Counted from the first letter of the stretch, positions 8,178-16,228 are shown. The stretch is 35,205 bases of DNA from JAUIHN01 sp964556075 (GCA_964556075.1 CAZKUV010000004.1:1-35205), one strand, 5' to 3'. Numbers and translations are program-made. The notes: generated from the letters alone by a model not told the origin.

Positions 8178-9791
8178 ATGGACGAACAAAAAGTACAACA
8201 GCAGCGTCGAGAACAAGAAGAGAACGCAACTCGTGAGAGGGCAGCTATTGTCGGTCTTCAATATCTTGATACAAGATATGTTGAGAACACGATTGAGTTG
8301 GTGAGCGGCGTATTGACTATCGAGGACATGTACAAAGGAAAGCTCGTGCCTCTTTCGGCTGGCCATGAGGAAAAGCCTTTTCAATTCGGGGTAACGACAC
8401 AGACTCCTCAATCCGTAGTGACTAGTCTGAAGCAGCATTACTCGAGCAACGGCTACATCGTAGAATTCTTTATGATTAGTGGCAGTGGATTCAAAGCATT
8501 GATGCGTCGTTACGACCCTCCTAAGGAGATAGTATATGACGATATTAAAATTGCTGAAGCAGGTGACAGCGCGACCATAGAAAGCGTTAGCCGCACTCTT
8601 AATAGTGTTGGCACGGATCGACTATTCGACTATATACTTACGCAAGCAGATAAATTAGGTGCGAGCGATATTCATATTGAGAATGAGCGTACAGAAATTC
8701 GCGTGCGCATGAGGATTGATGGCGCACTTCATCCAGTGGCGATTCTAGAAAAGGATCGGTATAGGGTCATCATCGGGGAACTGGCAAGCCGTGCAAATAT
8801 TTCAGCAGCTGCTAAAGAGCCACAGTCTGGAAGTATTCAGATGGAAGTTACAACTGAAGATGGGACACATACGCTAAATCTTCGTGTCGAGACTGTTCCA
8901 ACTTTGTATGGACAAGATGTCGCCCTCCGGCTATTCAACTTTAACGCCGATCTTCTAAACCTAGATTTGCTTGGTATACCTGAGCGACAACGTAAAGAAA
9001 TAGACGAGATCATTAGCCATCCGAGAGGAATGGTTTTAATGGTTGGTCCGACCGGATCAGGAAAGTCAACCACGCTCTATAGCATGCTAAATGCATTAAA
9101 CACGACAGAGCGAAAACTGATAACGCTCGAAGATCCAGTTGAGTTTAGTTTGCCTGGAATAACCCAGATTCCTATCGACACAACTGGGGGGCAGAGCTTC
9201 GCCGATGGATTAAGATCCGTACTCCGTCTCGACCCGGATGTCGTGATGGTCGGGGAAATTCGCGATCAGGATACAGCCAAGACTGCGATCCAGGCGTCTA
9301 TCACCGGCCACTTGGTTCTTTCGACATTTCATGCAAATAGTGCCGCTGCCGCGTTTAGTCGCATGATTGATTTAATCGGAGTAAACCCAATTTTCAGCTC
9401 CGCAGTTCGTCTTGTGATAGCCCAGCGCCTGGTTCGCAAACTGGTTGATGAGACAAAGGAAGAGTATGAGCCGGATGAAGCTACGAAGAAGTATGTCCGA
9501 GATGTATTAGAAGGACTACCTAATGCACCAGACTTATCGAATTTCAGGCTGTGGCGACCCCGGTCAACTCCAGAGTATCCTTTTGGGTATAAGGACCGTA
9601 TGGTTATTATGGAGCAAATGGTCGTGACGGAGCCAATCCAAGCATTCCTCCGGGGTGATGTGTCTGAAATTCATACGGAAGTCATTGAGAAAACAGCAAG
9701 ACAGCATGGCATGCAGACATTACTTCAATCTGGAGTTCTGGCAGCGCTTCGGGGAGAAACTACGTTAGAAGAAGTGAACCGAGTGATTTAG
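8178..9791 (+). CDS. pilB: Type IV pilus assembly ATPase, PilB/GspE family
   Basis: A 537-residue cytoplasmic hexameric ATPase expected to power pilus extension or a related secretion machine. The N-terminal ~130 residues are charged and poorly conserved. The core has ADKLGASDIHIE, the Walker A GPTGSGKST at 290-298, the Asp box ITLEDPVEF, the Walker B region DPDVVMVGEIRD, and the His box TGHLVLSTFHAN. Oddity: the zinc-binding CxxC pairs of most PilB/GspE proteins are absent. RLVRKLVDETKEEYEP stands where RL.R.LCxxCK is usual, and RSTPEYPFGYKDR stands where CxxC..GYKGR is usual. No pilC, pilM-O or pilD is nearby; two prepilin genes lie at 7066 and 30242. Confidence 0.95.
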   Translation: MDEQKVQQQRREQEENATRERAAIVGLQYLDTRYVENTIELVSGVLTIEDMYKGKLVPLSAGHEEKPFQFGVTTQTPQSVVTSLKQHYSSNGYIVEFFMISGSGFKALMRRYDPPKEIVYDDIKIAEAGDSATIESVSRTLNSVGTDRLFDYILTQADKLGASDIHIENERTEIRVRMRIDGALHPVAILEKDRYRVIIGELASRANISAAAKEPQSGSIQMEVTTEDGTHTLNLRVETVPTLYGQDVALRLFNFNADLLNLDLLGIPERQRKEIDEIISHPRGMVLMVGPTGSGKSTTLYSMLNALNTTERKLITLEDPVEFSLPGITQIPIDTTGGQSFADGLRSVLRLDPDVVMVGEIRDQDTAKTAIQASITGHLVLSTFHANSAAAAFSRMIDLIGVNPIFSSAVRLVIAQRLVRKLVDETKEEYEPDEATKKYVRDVLEGLPNAPDLSNFRLWRPRSTPEYPFGYKDRMVIMEQMVVTEPIQAFLRGDVSEIHTEVIEKTARQHGMQTLLQSGVLAALRGETTLEEVNRVI

Positions 9792-9817
9792 GTCTTCAAA
9801 AAAGTATAATTTTGTGC

Positions 9818-9823
9818 TATAGT
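9818..9823 (+). promoter_or_regulatory. Extended -10 promoter for rplS
   Basis: TGC-TATAGT lies 42 bases upstream of rplS. A second hexamer, TATAAT, occurs at 9805-9810. Either would give a leader of a few dozen AT-rich bases. Confidence 0.5.
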
Positions 9824-9864
9824 TGATAATTGATTTTAATAATATCTAATAAAGTGAGCAAGAG

Positions 9865-10305
9865 ATGAGTTTTAAGTTAATCGAAAAGGTAAATGCGGCT
9901 CAGAAAAAAACAGCCGTAGTCGATGTTCGCACTGGTGATACAGTCCGCGTTTCTCAGAAGATCCGCGAAGGAAATAAAGAGCGTATCCAGGTTTTTGAAG
10001 GAACGGTTATTCGAACTGACCGTAAAGGATCTCATACGTCTCGTTTTACTGTACGGAAAGTTAGTAGCGGTGTAGGTGTAGAGAAAAGCTTTCTAATTAA
10101 CAGTCCACTTGTTGACAAAGTTGAAATAGTTCGTCGGTCCAAGGTCCGTCGCAAGTATCTTTCATTCCTCAGAAACCGTAGCGGAAAAAGCGCACGTCTT
10201 AAGAGTCAAAACTTTGACCGCGAAGCTGCCAACAAACTTCCTGAAGCTGCGAATTCTGAAGTTCCAGAAGCTGCAGAGCCAAGCGAAGAATCGACGGCCG
10301 AATAA
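9865..10305 (+). CDS. rplS: 50S ribosomal protein L19 with C-terminal extension
   Basis: L19 sits at the 30S-50S interface of the ribosome. Residues 1-115 carry the family signatures: DVRTGDTVRVSQKIREGNKE, RIQVFEGTVI and the SFLINSPLVDKVEIVRR segment, then KVRRKYLSFLRNRSGKSARL. The usual bacterial L19 ends about here. This one continues for about 30 residues of Ala/Glu/Pro-rich sequence with a repeated PEAA (KLPEAANSEVPEAAEPSEE), probably disordered and acidic. The start ATG is preceded by a weak purine stretch (GAGCAAGAG). A strong hairpin follows the gene. The ribosomal identity is secure; the role of the tail is unknown. Confidence 0.96.
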   Translation: MSFKLIEKVNAAQKKTAVVDVRTGDTVRVSQKIREGNKERIQVFEGTVIRTDRKGSHTSRFTVRKVSSGVGVEKSFLINSPLVDKVEIVRRSKVRRKYLSFLRNRSGKSARLKSQNFDREAANKLPEAANSEVPEAAEPSEESTAE

Positions 10306-10327
10306 CTTCCTTTCGCCTCAATGTGTT

Positions 10328-10356
10328 ACCGCCCGACAACTCTCGGGCGGTTCTGT
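10328..10356 (+). terminator. Terminator after rplS
   Basis: A 9-bp GC-rich stem, ACCGCCCGA (10328-10336) with TCGGGCGGT (10343-10351), and a six-base loop, followed by the T-rich TCTGTT. The trailing bases run into the rnhB -10 at 10357-10362. Confidence 0.75.
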
Positions 10357-10362
10357 TATAGT
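10357..10362 (+). promoter_or_regulatory. Leaderless-type promoter -10 for rnhB
   Basis: TGT-TATAGT ends exactly six bases (TGAGTT) before the ATG at 10369. It directly abuts the rplS terminator, and there is no Shine-Dalgarno site. Confidence 0.6.
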
Positions 10363-10368
10363 TGAGTT

Positions 10369-10935
10369 ATGATTCTTGGTATTGATGAAGCCGGCCGCGG
10401 TCCCTGGGCGGGACCACTGGTAGTTGGAGCTGTAATACTTGGCGAGAAAACCATTGATGGACTAACAGATAGCAAAAAGCTCTCAAGGAAAAAGAGAGAG
10501 CTTGTCTACATGCGAATCATTTCGGAAGCCTTAGCTCATGCAAGTGGTTGGGTATCTGCAAAAGAAATCGATGAAATCGGTATGAGCGAAGCGTTAAAAC
10601 TTGCTTCGCGCAGAGCCGTCGAAAAAATAACCATCCCATATACTGAAATTATCATTGATGGTACAGTAAACTTCTTGCGTGATTCCGTAGACGGGAAGCT
10701 TGTAAAGACAATGCCAAAGGGAGATGTATTGAGACCAAGCGTCAGCGCGGCATCGATACTGGCTAAGGTCGAACGAGATCGATACATGTCGCATCTTGAT
10801 AGGGTCTATCCCGGGTATGGTTTTGATAGTCATATGGGATATGGAGTGGATAGACACCACAAAGCAATTACTATGCTTGGAGCCACTCCGGAACATCGAT
10901 TCAGCTTTGCTCCACTTAAGAAATACCGAGACTGA
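10369..10935 (+). CDS. rnhB: Ribonuclease HII
   Basis: RNase HII cuts the RNA strand of RNA-DNA hybrids and nicks DNA at single embedded ribonucleotides during repair. The 188-residue protein has the type 2 signatures: GIDEAGRGPWAGPLVVGAV with the first catalytic Asp-Glu pair (D5, E6), LTDSKKLSRKKREL, IIDGTVNFL (third acidic residue), and SVSAASILAKVERDRYM, ending with the GYGFDSHMGYG region. Trp replaces the more usual Leu/Trp position in GRGPxAGP, which is within family variation. Its promoter abuts the rplS terminator, so it is an independent unit. It ends 37 bases from the convergent aminopeptidase gene. Confidence 0.96.
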   Translation: MILGIDEAGRGPWAGPLVVGAVILGEKTIDGLTDSKKLSRKKRELVYMRIISEALAHASGWVSAKEIDEIGMSEALKLASRRAVEKITIPYTEIIIDGTVNFLRDSVDGKLVKTMPKGDVLRPSVSAASILAKVERDRYMSHLDRVYPGYGFDSHMGYGVDRHHKAITMLGATPEHRFSFAPLKKYRD

Positions 10936-10972
10936 TGCTTAGTAGGGAGCTGCATTTCTTAATTGTAGCGTC

Positions 10973-13480
10973 CTAGAGCTGTAAGCTACGGAGTTTTTCC
11001 CTGACTGCCTCACCATCGCTCTCGAGGGTAGTGATTCGCCCTTCTATTTCCTTGATACCGAGCTTAATAACCCGGTTCAAGGCAGGGACCGATAACTTTG
11101 GCACAAAGAATTCTTTATACTTAGCAAGGTGCTCTCTAGTAACTAAGCCGTTCGCTGCATACTGTGGGAAGTAATCGTAGCTCTTGTCACCCGAAAATGT
11201 CTTCTCAATCCACTCCCAATTGTCTGTTAGCCAATTCCAGGTAGCCTCACGCGCATAACGGGAACGAATTAAGTAGGCAAACCATCTGAATACATCCTGA
11301 CTTCGTACGACTGTCGAATCTGTTATAGCTTGAAGAAGTATTTCAATCTGCTTCGCATTTCTGGCATGAGTAAGTCCAGAGCAAATATCATCGCGCAAAT
11401 CGGCTGAAGATGTTGTTTTGTATGTATCAAGTAATTTTGTGATGACAGTATTGTCGGTACTGTATTTTACTGCTGCGCCTATCACCAGGTGTCGAAGTTC
11501 TGGGTCTATCTGTTCGACTCCTTGTTCGAACATGCGCATACACTTTTCTTCGATGGATGAGTCTTCCGCATATAACATTAGTCCGATGATGAGAGAACGC
11601 ATTTTCGTTTCTGATTCTGGCTCATTCGGTCGTGGCTGCCATCCAAGGCGCTCGAATTGAGGCCGAGCTAATTCGCCGACGAAACGACGAAGCTTTTTTT
11701 CCGCTTCCTCGTCAGATTCGACAAATTTCCTCAGCTCCTTTGAGGCAAGTGCCATAATATCCCATACGCTTTCAGCCGTCTCGTTCCTATAGGCCTGAAG
11801 TAGCGCAATAAGTTCTGCGCTCGAAATGTTACCTCCGCGAGCGAGCAGAGTTTGCTCGTGTAGCAGCTGTAGGCGACCTATTTCGTCAAAAGTATCTAGC
11901 CTGTTGAGTAGCGCGTTGAGACGCTCCGGTGCATACTCGACTATAAAGTGATTCGCATCCTTAACATTTAATCGTTCATCATCAGGAATAGTTACCCTGA
12001 GCTCCCTTGTCTCAAGGATGGCGGGCATATCTTCGCTGCTTTCGCTTCCGAGTGGTATCGGCCAAATCCTATTGGACTCATCATGCGGACCGATAAAGAA
12101 CTGCTTCTGACTTAAACCTTCAGAGGTAACGGTGACTACTGGGTACCCGCTTTGGGATATCCATGCATTCATTAGCCGCCCAACGTTTTGCCCGCTGGCT
12201 TCTGAAAGATGTTTCCATAGGTCTTCTGCCTCGGTGTTTTTATAAGCGAATTCCTTAAAGTAATTAGCAAGACCTTCCCGAAATGCATCATGCCCAATAA
12301 ACTCTTGGCACATGCGCATTAGTCGCGCGCCTTTCGCATAGACTATCGCTCCGTCAAAAAGACTTGAAATTTCATCAGGGTGGTTAACGTCAACCTGAAC
12401 AGGCTGAACGCCATCAATTGCATCTCTGCGGAGAGCCATGATGGTTTCTTGCGATGAAAAGTCGAGCCATATATTCCATTCCGGATGAATCGCATCAACG
12501 GCAATATACTCCATCAATGTTGCGAAGCTTTCATTGAGCCAAAGGTTGTTCCACCACTTCATGGTTACGAGATTTCCAAACCATTGGTGACTCAATTCAT
12601 GGCTTATAACGGTTGCGATATATTGCTTACTAGCAACGGTGGTTGTAGCCGGATCGGCTAGAAGCGCTGTCTCTCGGTATGTTACCAGACCCCAGTTCTC
12701 CATAGCACCGCTGCTAAAATCAGGGAGGGCAACTTGATCGCATTTCGTAAGAGGATATGGAGTACCGAAGTATTCATCAAAAAATTCAATTGATTTCACA
12801 GAATGCTCGAGAGCAAAATCCAAGGCTTCAGGTCGTTGCGCCGGGGTTGCCCATACACTGACCTCAACTCCGCTTTTTGTTCTGGCCGTTCTCCTTTGCA
12901 GATTTCCGATAACCCATGCCAGAAGATAGGTGCTCATACGTGGCGTGGTCTGGAAACATGTTATTAGCATATTATCCTCAGTCTTTTGCCATTCTACCGG
13001 CTGGTTGCTCAGAACTGTTATGTTAGGTTCAGTTGTTAGCGTCAGATCGAAAGTAGCCTTCGCCTCTGGCTCATCGATACATGGAAAAACCTCTCGTGCA
13101 TGGTGACTTTCAAATTGTGTAGCAAGGAGCTCTTTCTTTTCGCCGTTGTGTTCATAGTAGCACGGATAAAGACCATGCATAGCGTCTGTGATGGTACCAG
13201 AGAATGAAACAGTGATAATATGATCGCCAGCGGTAAGATATGGATGTGAAATTAGCAGCTCATCGTGTTCGCCGTGTGAGAATTTAGCGTTTTTACCGTC
13301 GACGGCCACATTATGAATAGTGAGGTCTTTCGCGTGAAGGGAAATACGTTCGGAATTTTCAATTACGGATCCTGTAATTGTAACCACGCCATTAAATTCA
13401 CGCTCGACTCTCCGTAATTCAAGAGATAGTTGATAATTGTCGGGTACAAATTGTTTGATTAGTCGGTTTACTCGTTGCAT
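10973..13480 (-). CDS. M1-family zinc aminopeptidase (PepN-like)
   Basis: An 835-residue gluzincin that removes N-terminal amino acids from peptides. The exopeptidase signature GAMENWG is at 258-264, the zinc site HELSHQW at 294-300 (HExxH 294-298), and the third zinc ligand is Glu317 in LWLNESFATLMEY. An N-terminal beta domain and a long helical C-terminal domain (from about 480, ERAP1-C-like) complete the usual architecture. No signal peptide is visible, so it is probably cytoplasmic and may process imported peptides. It is divergent from the exported nuclease gene, with only 32 bases between the start codons. A role in amino-acid scavenging is inference from the family and context. Confidence 0.95.
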   Translation of the reverse strand: MQRVNRLIKQFVPDNYQLSLELRRVEREFNGVVTITGSVIENSERISLHAKDLTIHNVAVDGKNAKFSHGEHDELLISHPYLTAGDHIITVSFSGTITDAMHGLYPCYYEHNGEKKELLATQFESHHAREVFPCIDEPEAKATFDLTLTTEPNITVLSNQPVEWQKTEDNMLITCFQTTPRMSTYLLAWVIGNLQRRTARTKSGVEVSVWATPAQRPEALDFALEHSVKSIEFFDEYFGTPYPLTKCDQVALPDFSSGAMENWGLVTYRETALLADPATTTVASKQYIATVISHELSHQWFGNLVTMKWWNNLWLNESFATLMEYIAVDAIHPEWNIWLDFSSQETIMALRRDAIDGVQPVQVDVNHPDEISSLFDGAIVYAKGARLMRMCQEFIGHDAFREGLANYFKEFAYKNTEAEDLWKHLSEASGQNVGRLMNAWISQSGYPVVTVTSEGLSQKQFFIGPHDESNRIWPIPLGSESSEDMPAILETRELRVTIPDDERLNVKDANHFIVEYAPERLNALLNRLDTFDEIGRLQLLHEQTLLARGGNISSAELIALLQAYRNETAESVWDIMALASKELRKFVESDEEAEKKLRRFVGELARPQFERLGWQPRPNEPESETKMRSLIIGLMLYAEDSSIEEKCMRMFEQGVEQIDPELRHLVIGAAVKYSTDNTVITKLLDTYKTTSSADLRDDICSGLTHARNAKQIEILLQAITDSTVVRSQDVFRWFAYLIRSRYAREATWNWLTDNWEWIEKTFSGDKSYDYFPQYAANGLVTREHLAKYKEFFVPKLSVPALNRVIKLGIKEIEGRITTLESDGEAVREKLRSLQL

Positions 13481-13487
13481 ACAGCCT

Positions 13488-13493
13488 ATTGTA
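13488..13493 (-). promoter_or_regulatory. Leaderless-type promoter -10 for the M1 aminopeptidase
   Basis: On the minus strand, TGC-TACAAT (extended -10) ends seven bases before the ATG at 13480. No Shine-Dalgarno site is present. Confidence 0.6.
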
Positions 13494-13500
13494 GCAAAGG

Positions 13501-13506
13501 TATACT
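13501..13506 (+). promoter_or_regulatory. Leaderless-type promoter -10 for the HNH nuclease
   Basis: TATACT ends exactly six bases (AAGAGT) before the ATG at 13513. It lies seven bases from the opposing aminopeptidase -10, so the two polymerases must compete for the same site. Confidence 0.6.
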
Positions 13507-13512
13507 AAGAGT

Positions 13513-14253
13513 ATGAAACGAGCTTATGCCTTACAGAGCGGTATTGCCGTACTTATCTTACTCCTCGTAACGATACTGGGGTTGGTCGAGTCGTTTGAAT
13601 TGCAGTACGATGAGGTGAATTTCGATCAAGCGCAATATGAGTCTGAAACCGAACCGCGTGAGGCTTTATCAGCATTGGATACTTTGGAAATTAAAGGGAG
13701 GGCGCCTAAGACGGGCTACTCACGATCACAGTTTGGAGACGATTGGGATAGTTCTGTAGGCTGTGATACAAGAAATAAGATATTACGACGAGACCTTCAA
13801 AATACTATAATTAATACAAAATGCCAGGTCGTAAGCGGTATTCTACATGATCCATATACTGGCGAAACCATACATTTTCAGCGAGGAAGCACTACTAGCC
13901 AGGAAGTGCAGATTGACCATATTGTAGCCCTCAGCGATGCTTGGCAAAAAGGAGCACAGCTTCTTAGCTTCGAAGAGCGAGTTATGTTAGCTAACGATCC
14001 TCTCGAGTTGTTAGCGGTTGATGGGAGAGCGAATCAGCAAAAAGGCGATAGCGATGCCGCATCGTGGTTACCGCCTAATGTTGCATTTAGGTGCAAGTAT
14101 GTTGCGAGGCAAATTGCTATCAAGAAGAAATATAAATTATGGGTGACACAAGCGGAAAGTGACGCAATGCGACGAGTTCTTGGAAATTGCCCTGGACAGC
14201 GACTTCCTGTAAGTCAAGAAGTCGACGGTCAATGGTATACTGGGATACGATGA
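13513..14253 (+). CDS. Exported HNH endonuclease (DUF1524/GmrSD C-terminal-like)
   Basis: A 246-residue protein with an N-terminal membrane or signal segment (IAVLILLLVTILGLV, about 11-25), so the nuclease domain is probably extracytoplasmic. The domain matches the secreted HNH family with VGCDTRNKILRRDL (82-95), CQVVSGILHDPYTG, the catalytic QIDHIVALSDAWQKGA (Asp135-His136), ANDPLELLAVDG, and NQQKGDSDAASWLPPN (Asn174). Four Cys (84, 104, 194, 226) could form two disulfides, which fits an exported enzyme. A role in degrading environmental or host nucleic acids for uptake is inference. Its last bases overlap the tgt start (ATGA) and contain the tgt promoter. Confidence 0.88.
   Translation: MKRAYALQSGIAVLILLLVTILGLVESFELQYDEVNFDQAQYESETEPREALSALDTLEIKGRAPKTGYSRSQFGDDWDSSVGCDTRNKILRRDLQNTIINTKCQVVSGILHDPYTGETIHFQRGSTTSQEVQIDHIVALSDAWQKGAQLLSFEERVMLANDPLELLAVDGRANQQKGDSDAASWLPPNVAFRCKYVARQIAIKKKYKLWVTQAESDAMRRVLGNCPGQRLPVSQEVDGQWYTGIR
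14236..14241 (+). promoter_or_regulatory. Near-leaderless promoter -10 for tgt
   Basis: TATACT inside the end of the HNH gene ends eight bases before the ATG at 14250. This supports 14250 over upstream in-frame starts. Confidence 0.5.
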
Positions 14254-15455
14254 AAACTTCTTTTAATTTCCAGATAACTTCAGAATTAGGTAAAGATAGC
14301 TTAGCGAGAACTGGTATCATTTCAACGCCGCATGGCAAAATACAAACACCAGCTTTTATTGTAGTTGGCACGAAGGCAAACGTGAAGGCAATTTTACCTG
14401 AACAAGTCGCCACGTTTGGAGCGCAGGCAGTCTTAGCAAATGCATACCACCTATACCTCCAGCCTGGCCATGAGTTAATCGAGGCTGCGGGGTATCTCGG
14501 GAAGTTTATGAATTGGACTGGTCCAACTTTTACTGACAGCGGTGGTTTTCAAGTTCTATCGCTAGGTAGTGGTTTTAAAAAAGTGCTTGCGATGACGACT
14601 GACGTCGATGAGGAAATAGCGATAGCGAAGAAAGGACAGAGGCATGCATGGGTCGATGATGAAGGAGTGACGTTTAAATCACATCTTGACGGCAGTATGC
14701 ATAAATTCACCCCTGAGTTTTCGATGCAGGTCCAAGCTGGCATAGGTGCGGATATAACCTTTGCTTTTGATGAACTTACGTCGCTTATCGACCCGTACGA
14801 GTATCAAGTAGAGGCGTTGAGGAGAACGCATGATTGGGCGGTGAGAAGCCTGGGTGAGGTGAAGCGTATACGGAAGGAGCGTCCCGATAAGCCATATCAA
14901 GCGTTGTTTGGCGTCCTACAAGGAGCAAATTACGAAGATTTGCGTAAAAAGACAGCTGAATTCCTTGGAGGTATGGATTTTGATGGCTACGGCATTGGCG
15001 GTGCGCTAGAAAAAGAATCAATGGCACAAATAATAAACTGGGTAAATACTATTTTGCCAAAAAATAAGCCTCGCCATCTTCTAGGAATCTCGGAACCAGA
15101 TGATATGTTTGCTGCAGTAGAGCAAGGTGTAGATACCTTTGATTGCGTATCTCCGACAAGGGTTGGTCGCAACGGAGCGTTTTATACACTCGAAGGTAGG
15201 AAAAATATAAAAAGCTCGAAATATCAGAATGATTTTTCACCTCTCCTTGAAGGATGTGATTGCTACACTTGCCAGCACTACACAAAAGCATATGTCCAAC
15301 ATTTATTCCGCGCCAAAGAGTCATTGGCCGGAACACTTACCTCGATTCATAATGAGCGTTTCATTATTCGACTTGTTGATGACATGCGGCACAGTATCGA
15401 AGATGGGAGTTTCTTTGAATTCAGAGACAAGTTTTTGAAGCGATATTACTCGTAA
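14250..15455 (+). CDS. tgt: tRNA-guanine transglycosylase
   Basis: Tgt swaps guanine-34 of GUN-anticodon tRNAs for a 7-deazaguanine base (preQ1 or queuine). The 401-residue protein has TFTDSGGFQVLSLG with the general-base Asp96, GVLQGANYEDLR, the nucleophile in TFDCVSPTR (Asp298), and the zinc site C336-x-C338-x2-C341 with His367. Oddities: the substrate loop, usually GGLxVGE in bacteria, reads GGALEKE at 250-256, and TPAFMPVGT is replaced by TPAFIVVGT. I chose the ATG at 14250 because homologues start here, a -10 lies just upstream, and the ATGA overlap with the nuclease gene is neat. The convergent yhhQ gene supplies a matching transporter. Confidence 0.95.
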   Translation: MKTSFNFQITSELGKDSLARTGIISTPHGKIQTPAFIVVGTKANVKAILPEQVATFGAQAVLANAYHLYLQPGHELIEAAGYLGKFMNWTGPTFTDSGGFQVLSLGSGFKKVLAMTTDVDEEIAIAKKGQRHAWVDDEGVTFKSHLDGSMHKFTPEFSMQVQAGIGADITFAFDELTSLIDPYEYQVEALRRTHDWAVRSLGEVKRIRKERPDKPYQALFGVLQGANYEDLRKKTAEFLGGMDFDGYGIGGALEKESMAQIINWVNTILPKNKPRHLLGISEPDDMFAAVEQGVDTFDCVSPTRVGRNGAFYTLEGRKNIKSSKYQNDFSPLLEGCDCYTCQHYTKAYVQHLFRAKESLAGTLTSIHNERFIIRLVDDMRHSIEDGSFFEFRDKFLKRYYS

Positions 15456-15469
15456 GGTAAGAACTTACG
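15451..15469. terminator. Hairpin between the convergent tgt and yhhQ genes
   Basis: CGTAAG (15451-15456) pairs with CTTACG (15464-15469) across a seven-base loop, and the arms contain both stop codons. Neither strand has a clear T run, so it may protect 3' ends rather than terminate. Confidence 0.35.
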
Positions 15470-16148
15470 TATCAATACTGATTGGAGTGAAATCGGTTTT
15501 AGCATCGTAGGCGTCAACACCTTCACGCTTTTTAAGAAAGTTAACGACCCTATAAGTGATTGGAAGCAGGAGTATCTCAACGCCAGTCTTGAACGCCCAT
15601 CCAATGGCGATGAACCGAATCATATCCCAACCAGTCAATATTCCGCTAAATGCGACAATCGCAAAAATGGCAGTATCAGCAATCTGTCCTATAAATGTTG
15701 ATCCGATAAGTCGGAGCCACAGTTTTTTGCCTGCAGTTTTTACTTTCAGTTTAGCGAGTATGTAGGCATTGAGAAATTCGCCTACAAGGTAAGCCGCAAG
15801 ACTTGCAGTAACTATTCGAGGCAGAAATCCTAGTACAGCTTCGAAAGCTTCCTGGTGCTCATACTCTGCGGCAGGTGGAAGATATCGGACAATAGTAAAT
15901 GTGACGACTGCCAGCAACATCACGCCAAAGCCCGTCCAAATTGCACGTCTCGCATACTTATATCCGTACACCTCTGTTAGGACGTCTCCAAATATATATG
16001 CGAGAGGGAAGAGGATTGCGCCTCCATCTGTGATGATTGACCATGGTCCTCCAGAAAATTCTATGAGCTTTGTCGCGGATAAGTTTGATATAAGTAGTAC
16101 GGCTGCAAAGTACGCCAGTATGAGGTCAAAATATCTGTAAGTTTTCAT
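15465..16148 (-). CDS. yhhQ: Queuosine precursor transporter (YhhQ/QPTR, DUF165)
   Basis: A 227-residue integral membrane protein with about six hydrophobic segments. It carries the family signatures NLSATKLIEF, the ITDGGAILFPLAYIFGDVLTEVYGYKYARRAIW block, YLVGEFLNAYILAKLK, and the C-terminal LIGSTFIGQIADTAIF with GWAFKTGVEILLLPITY. YhhQ proteins import the queuosine bases preQ0 or preQ1, and in some parasites queuine. The gene ends nine bases from tgt in tail-to-tail orientation, a strong functional link. No queuosine synthesis gene (queA, queG, queC-F) is visible here. Family assignment is secure; the imported base is undetermined. Confidence 0.94.
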   Translation of the reverse strand: MKTYRYFDLILAYFAAVLLISNLSATKLIEFSGGPWSIITDGGAILFPLAYIFGDVLTEVYGYKYARRAIWTGFGVMLLAVVTFTIVRYLPPAAEYEHQEAFEAVLGFLPRIVTASLAAYLVGEFLNAYILAKLKVKTAGKKLWLRLIGSTFIGQIADTAIFAIVAFSGILTGWDMIRFIAIGWAFKTGVEILLLPITYRVVNFLKKREGVDAYDAKTDFTPISIDT

Positions 16149-16155
16149 GTTAGTA

Positions 16156-16161
16156 ATTGTA
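16156..16161 (-). promoter_or_regulatory. Leaderless-type promoter -10 for yhhQ
   Basis: On the minus strand, TACAAT ends seven bases (TACTAAC) before the ATG at 16148. No Shine-Dalgarno site is present. Confidence 0.55.
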
Positions 16162-16180
16162 TACCATGATTCTTAAAAAA

Positions 16181-16228
16181 TAGCTGTAAACTGCTAAATA
16201 CTGAAATTTATGAAGTATGTTACAGCTA
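16181..16228. repeat. Inverted repeat upstream of the SDR gene
   Basis: TAGCTGTAA (16181-16189) and TTACAGCTA (16220-16228) are perfect 9-base inverted arms. Nested inside are ATACT (16198-16202) and AGTAT (16214-16218). This could be an operator pair around the promoter, or an RNA hairpin if transcription starts upstream of it. Confidence 0.45.

Noticed and set aside
14187..14249. An upstream in-frame extension of tgt by 21 codons
   Set aside because: It lies inside the HNH nuclease gene and is unlike any Tgt N terminus. The start at 14250 has a -10 at the expected distance and matches the family.
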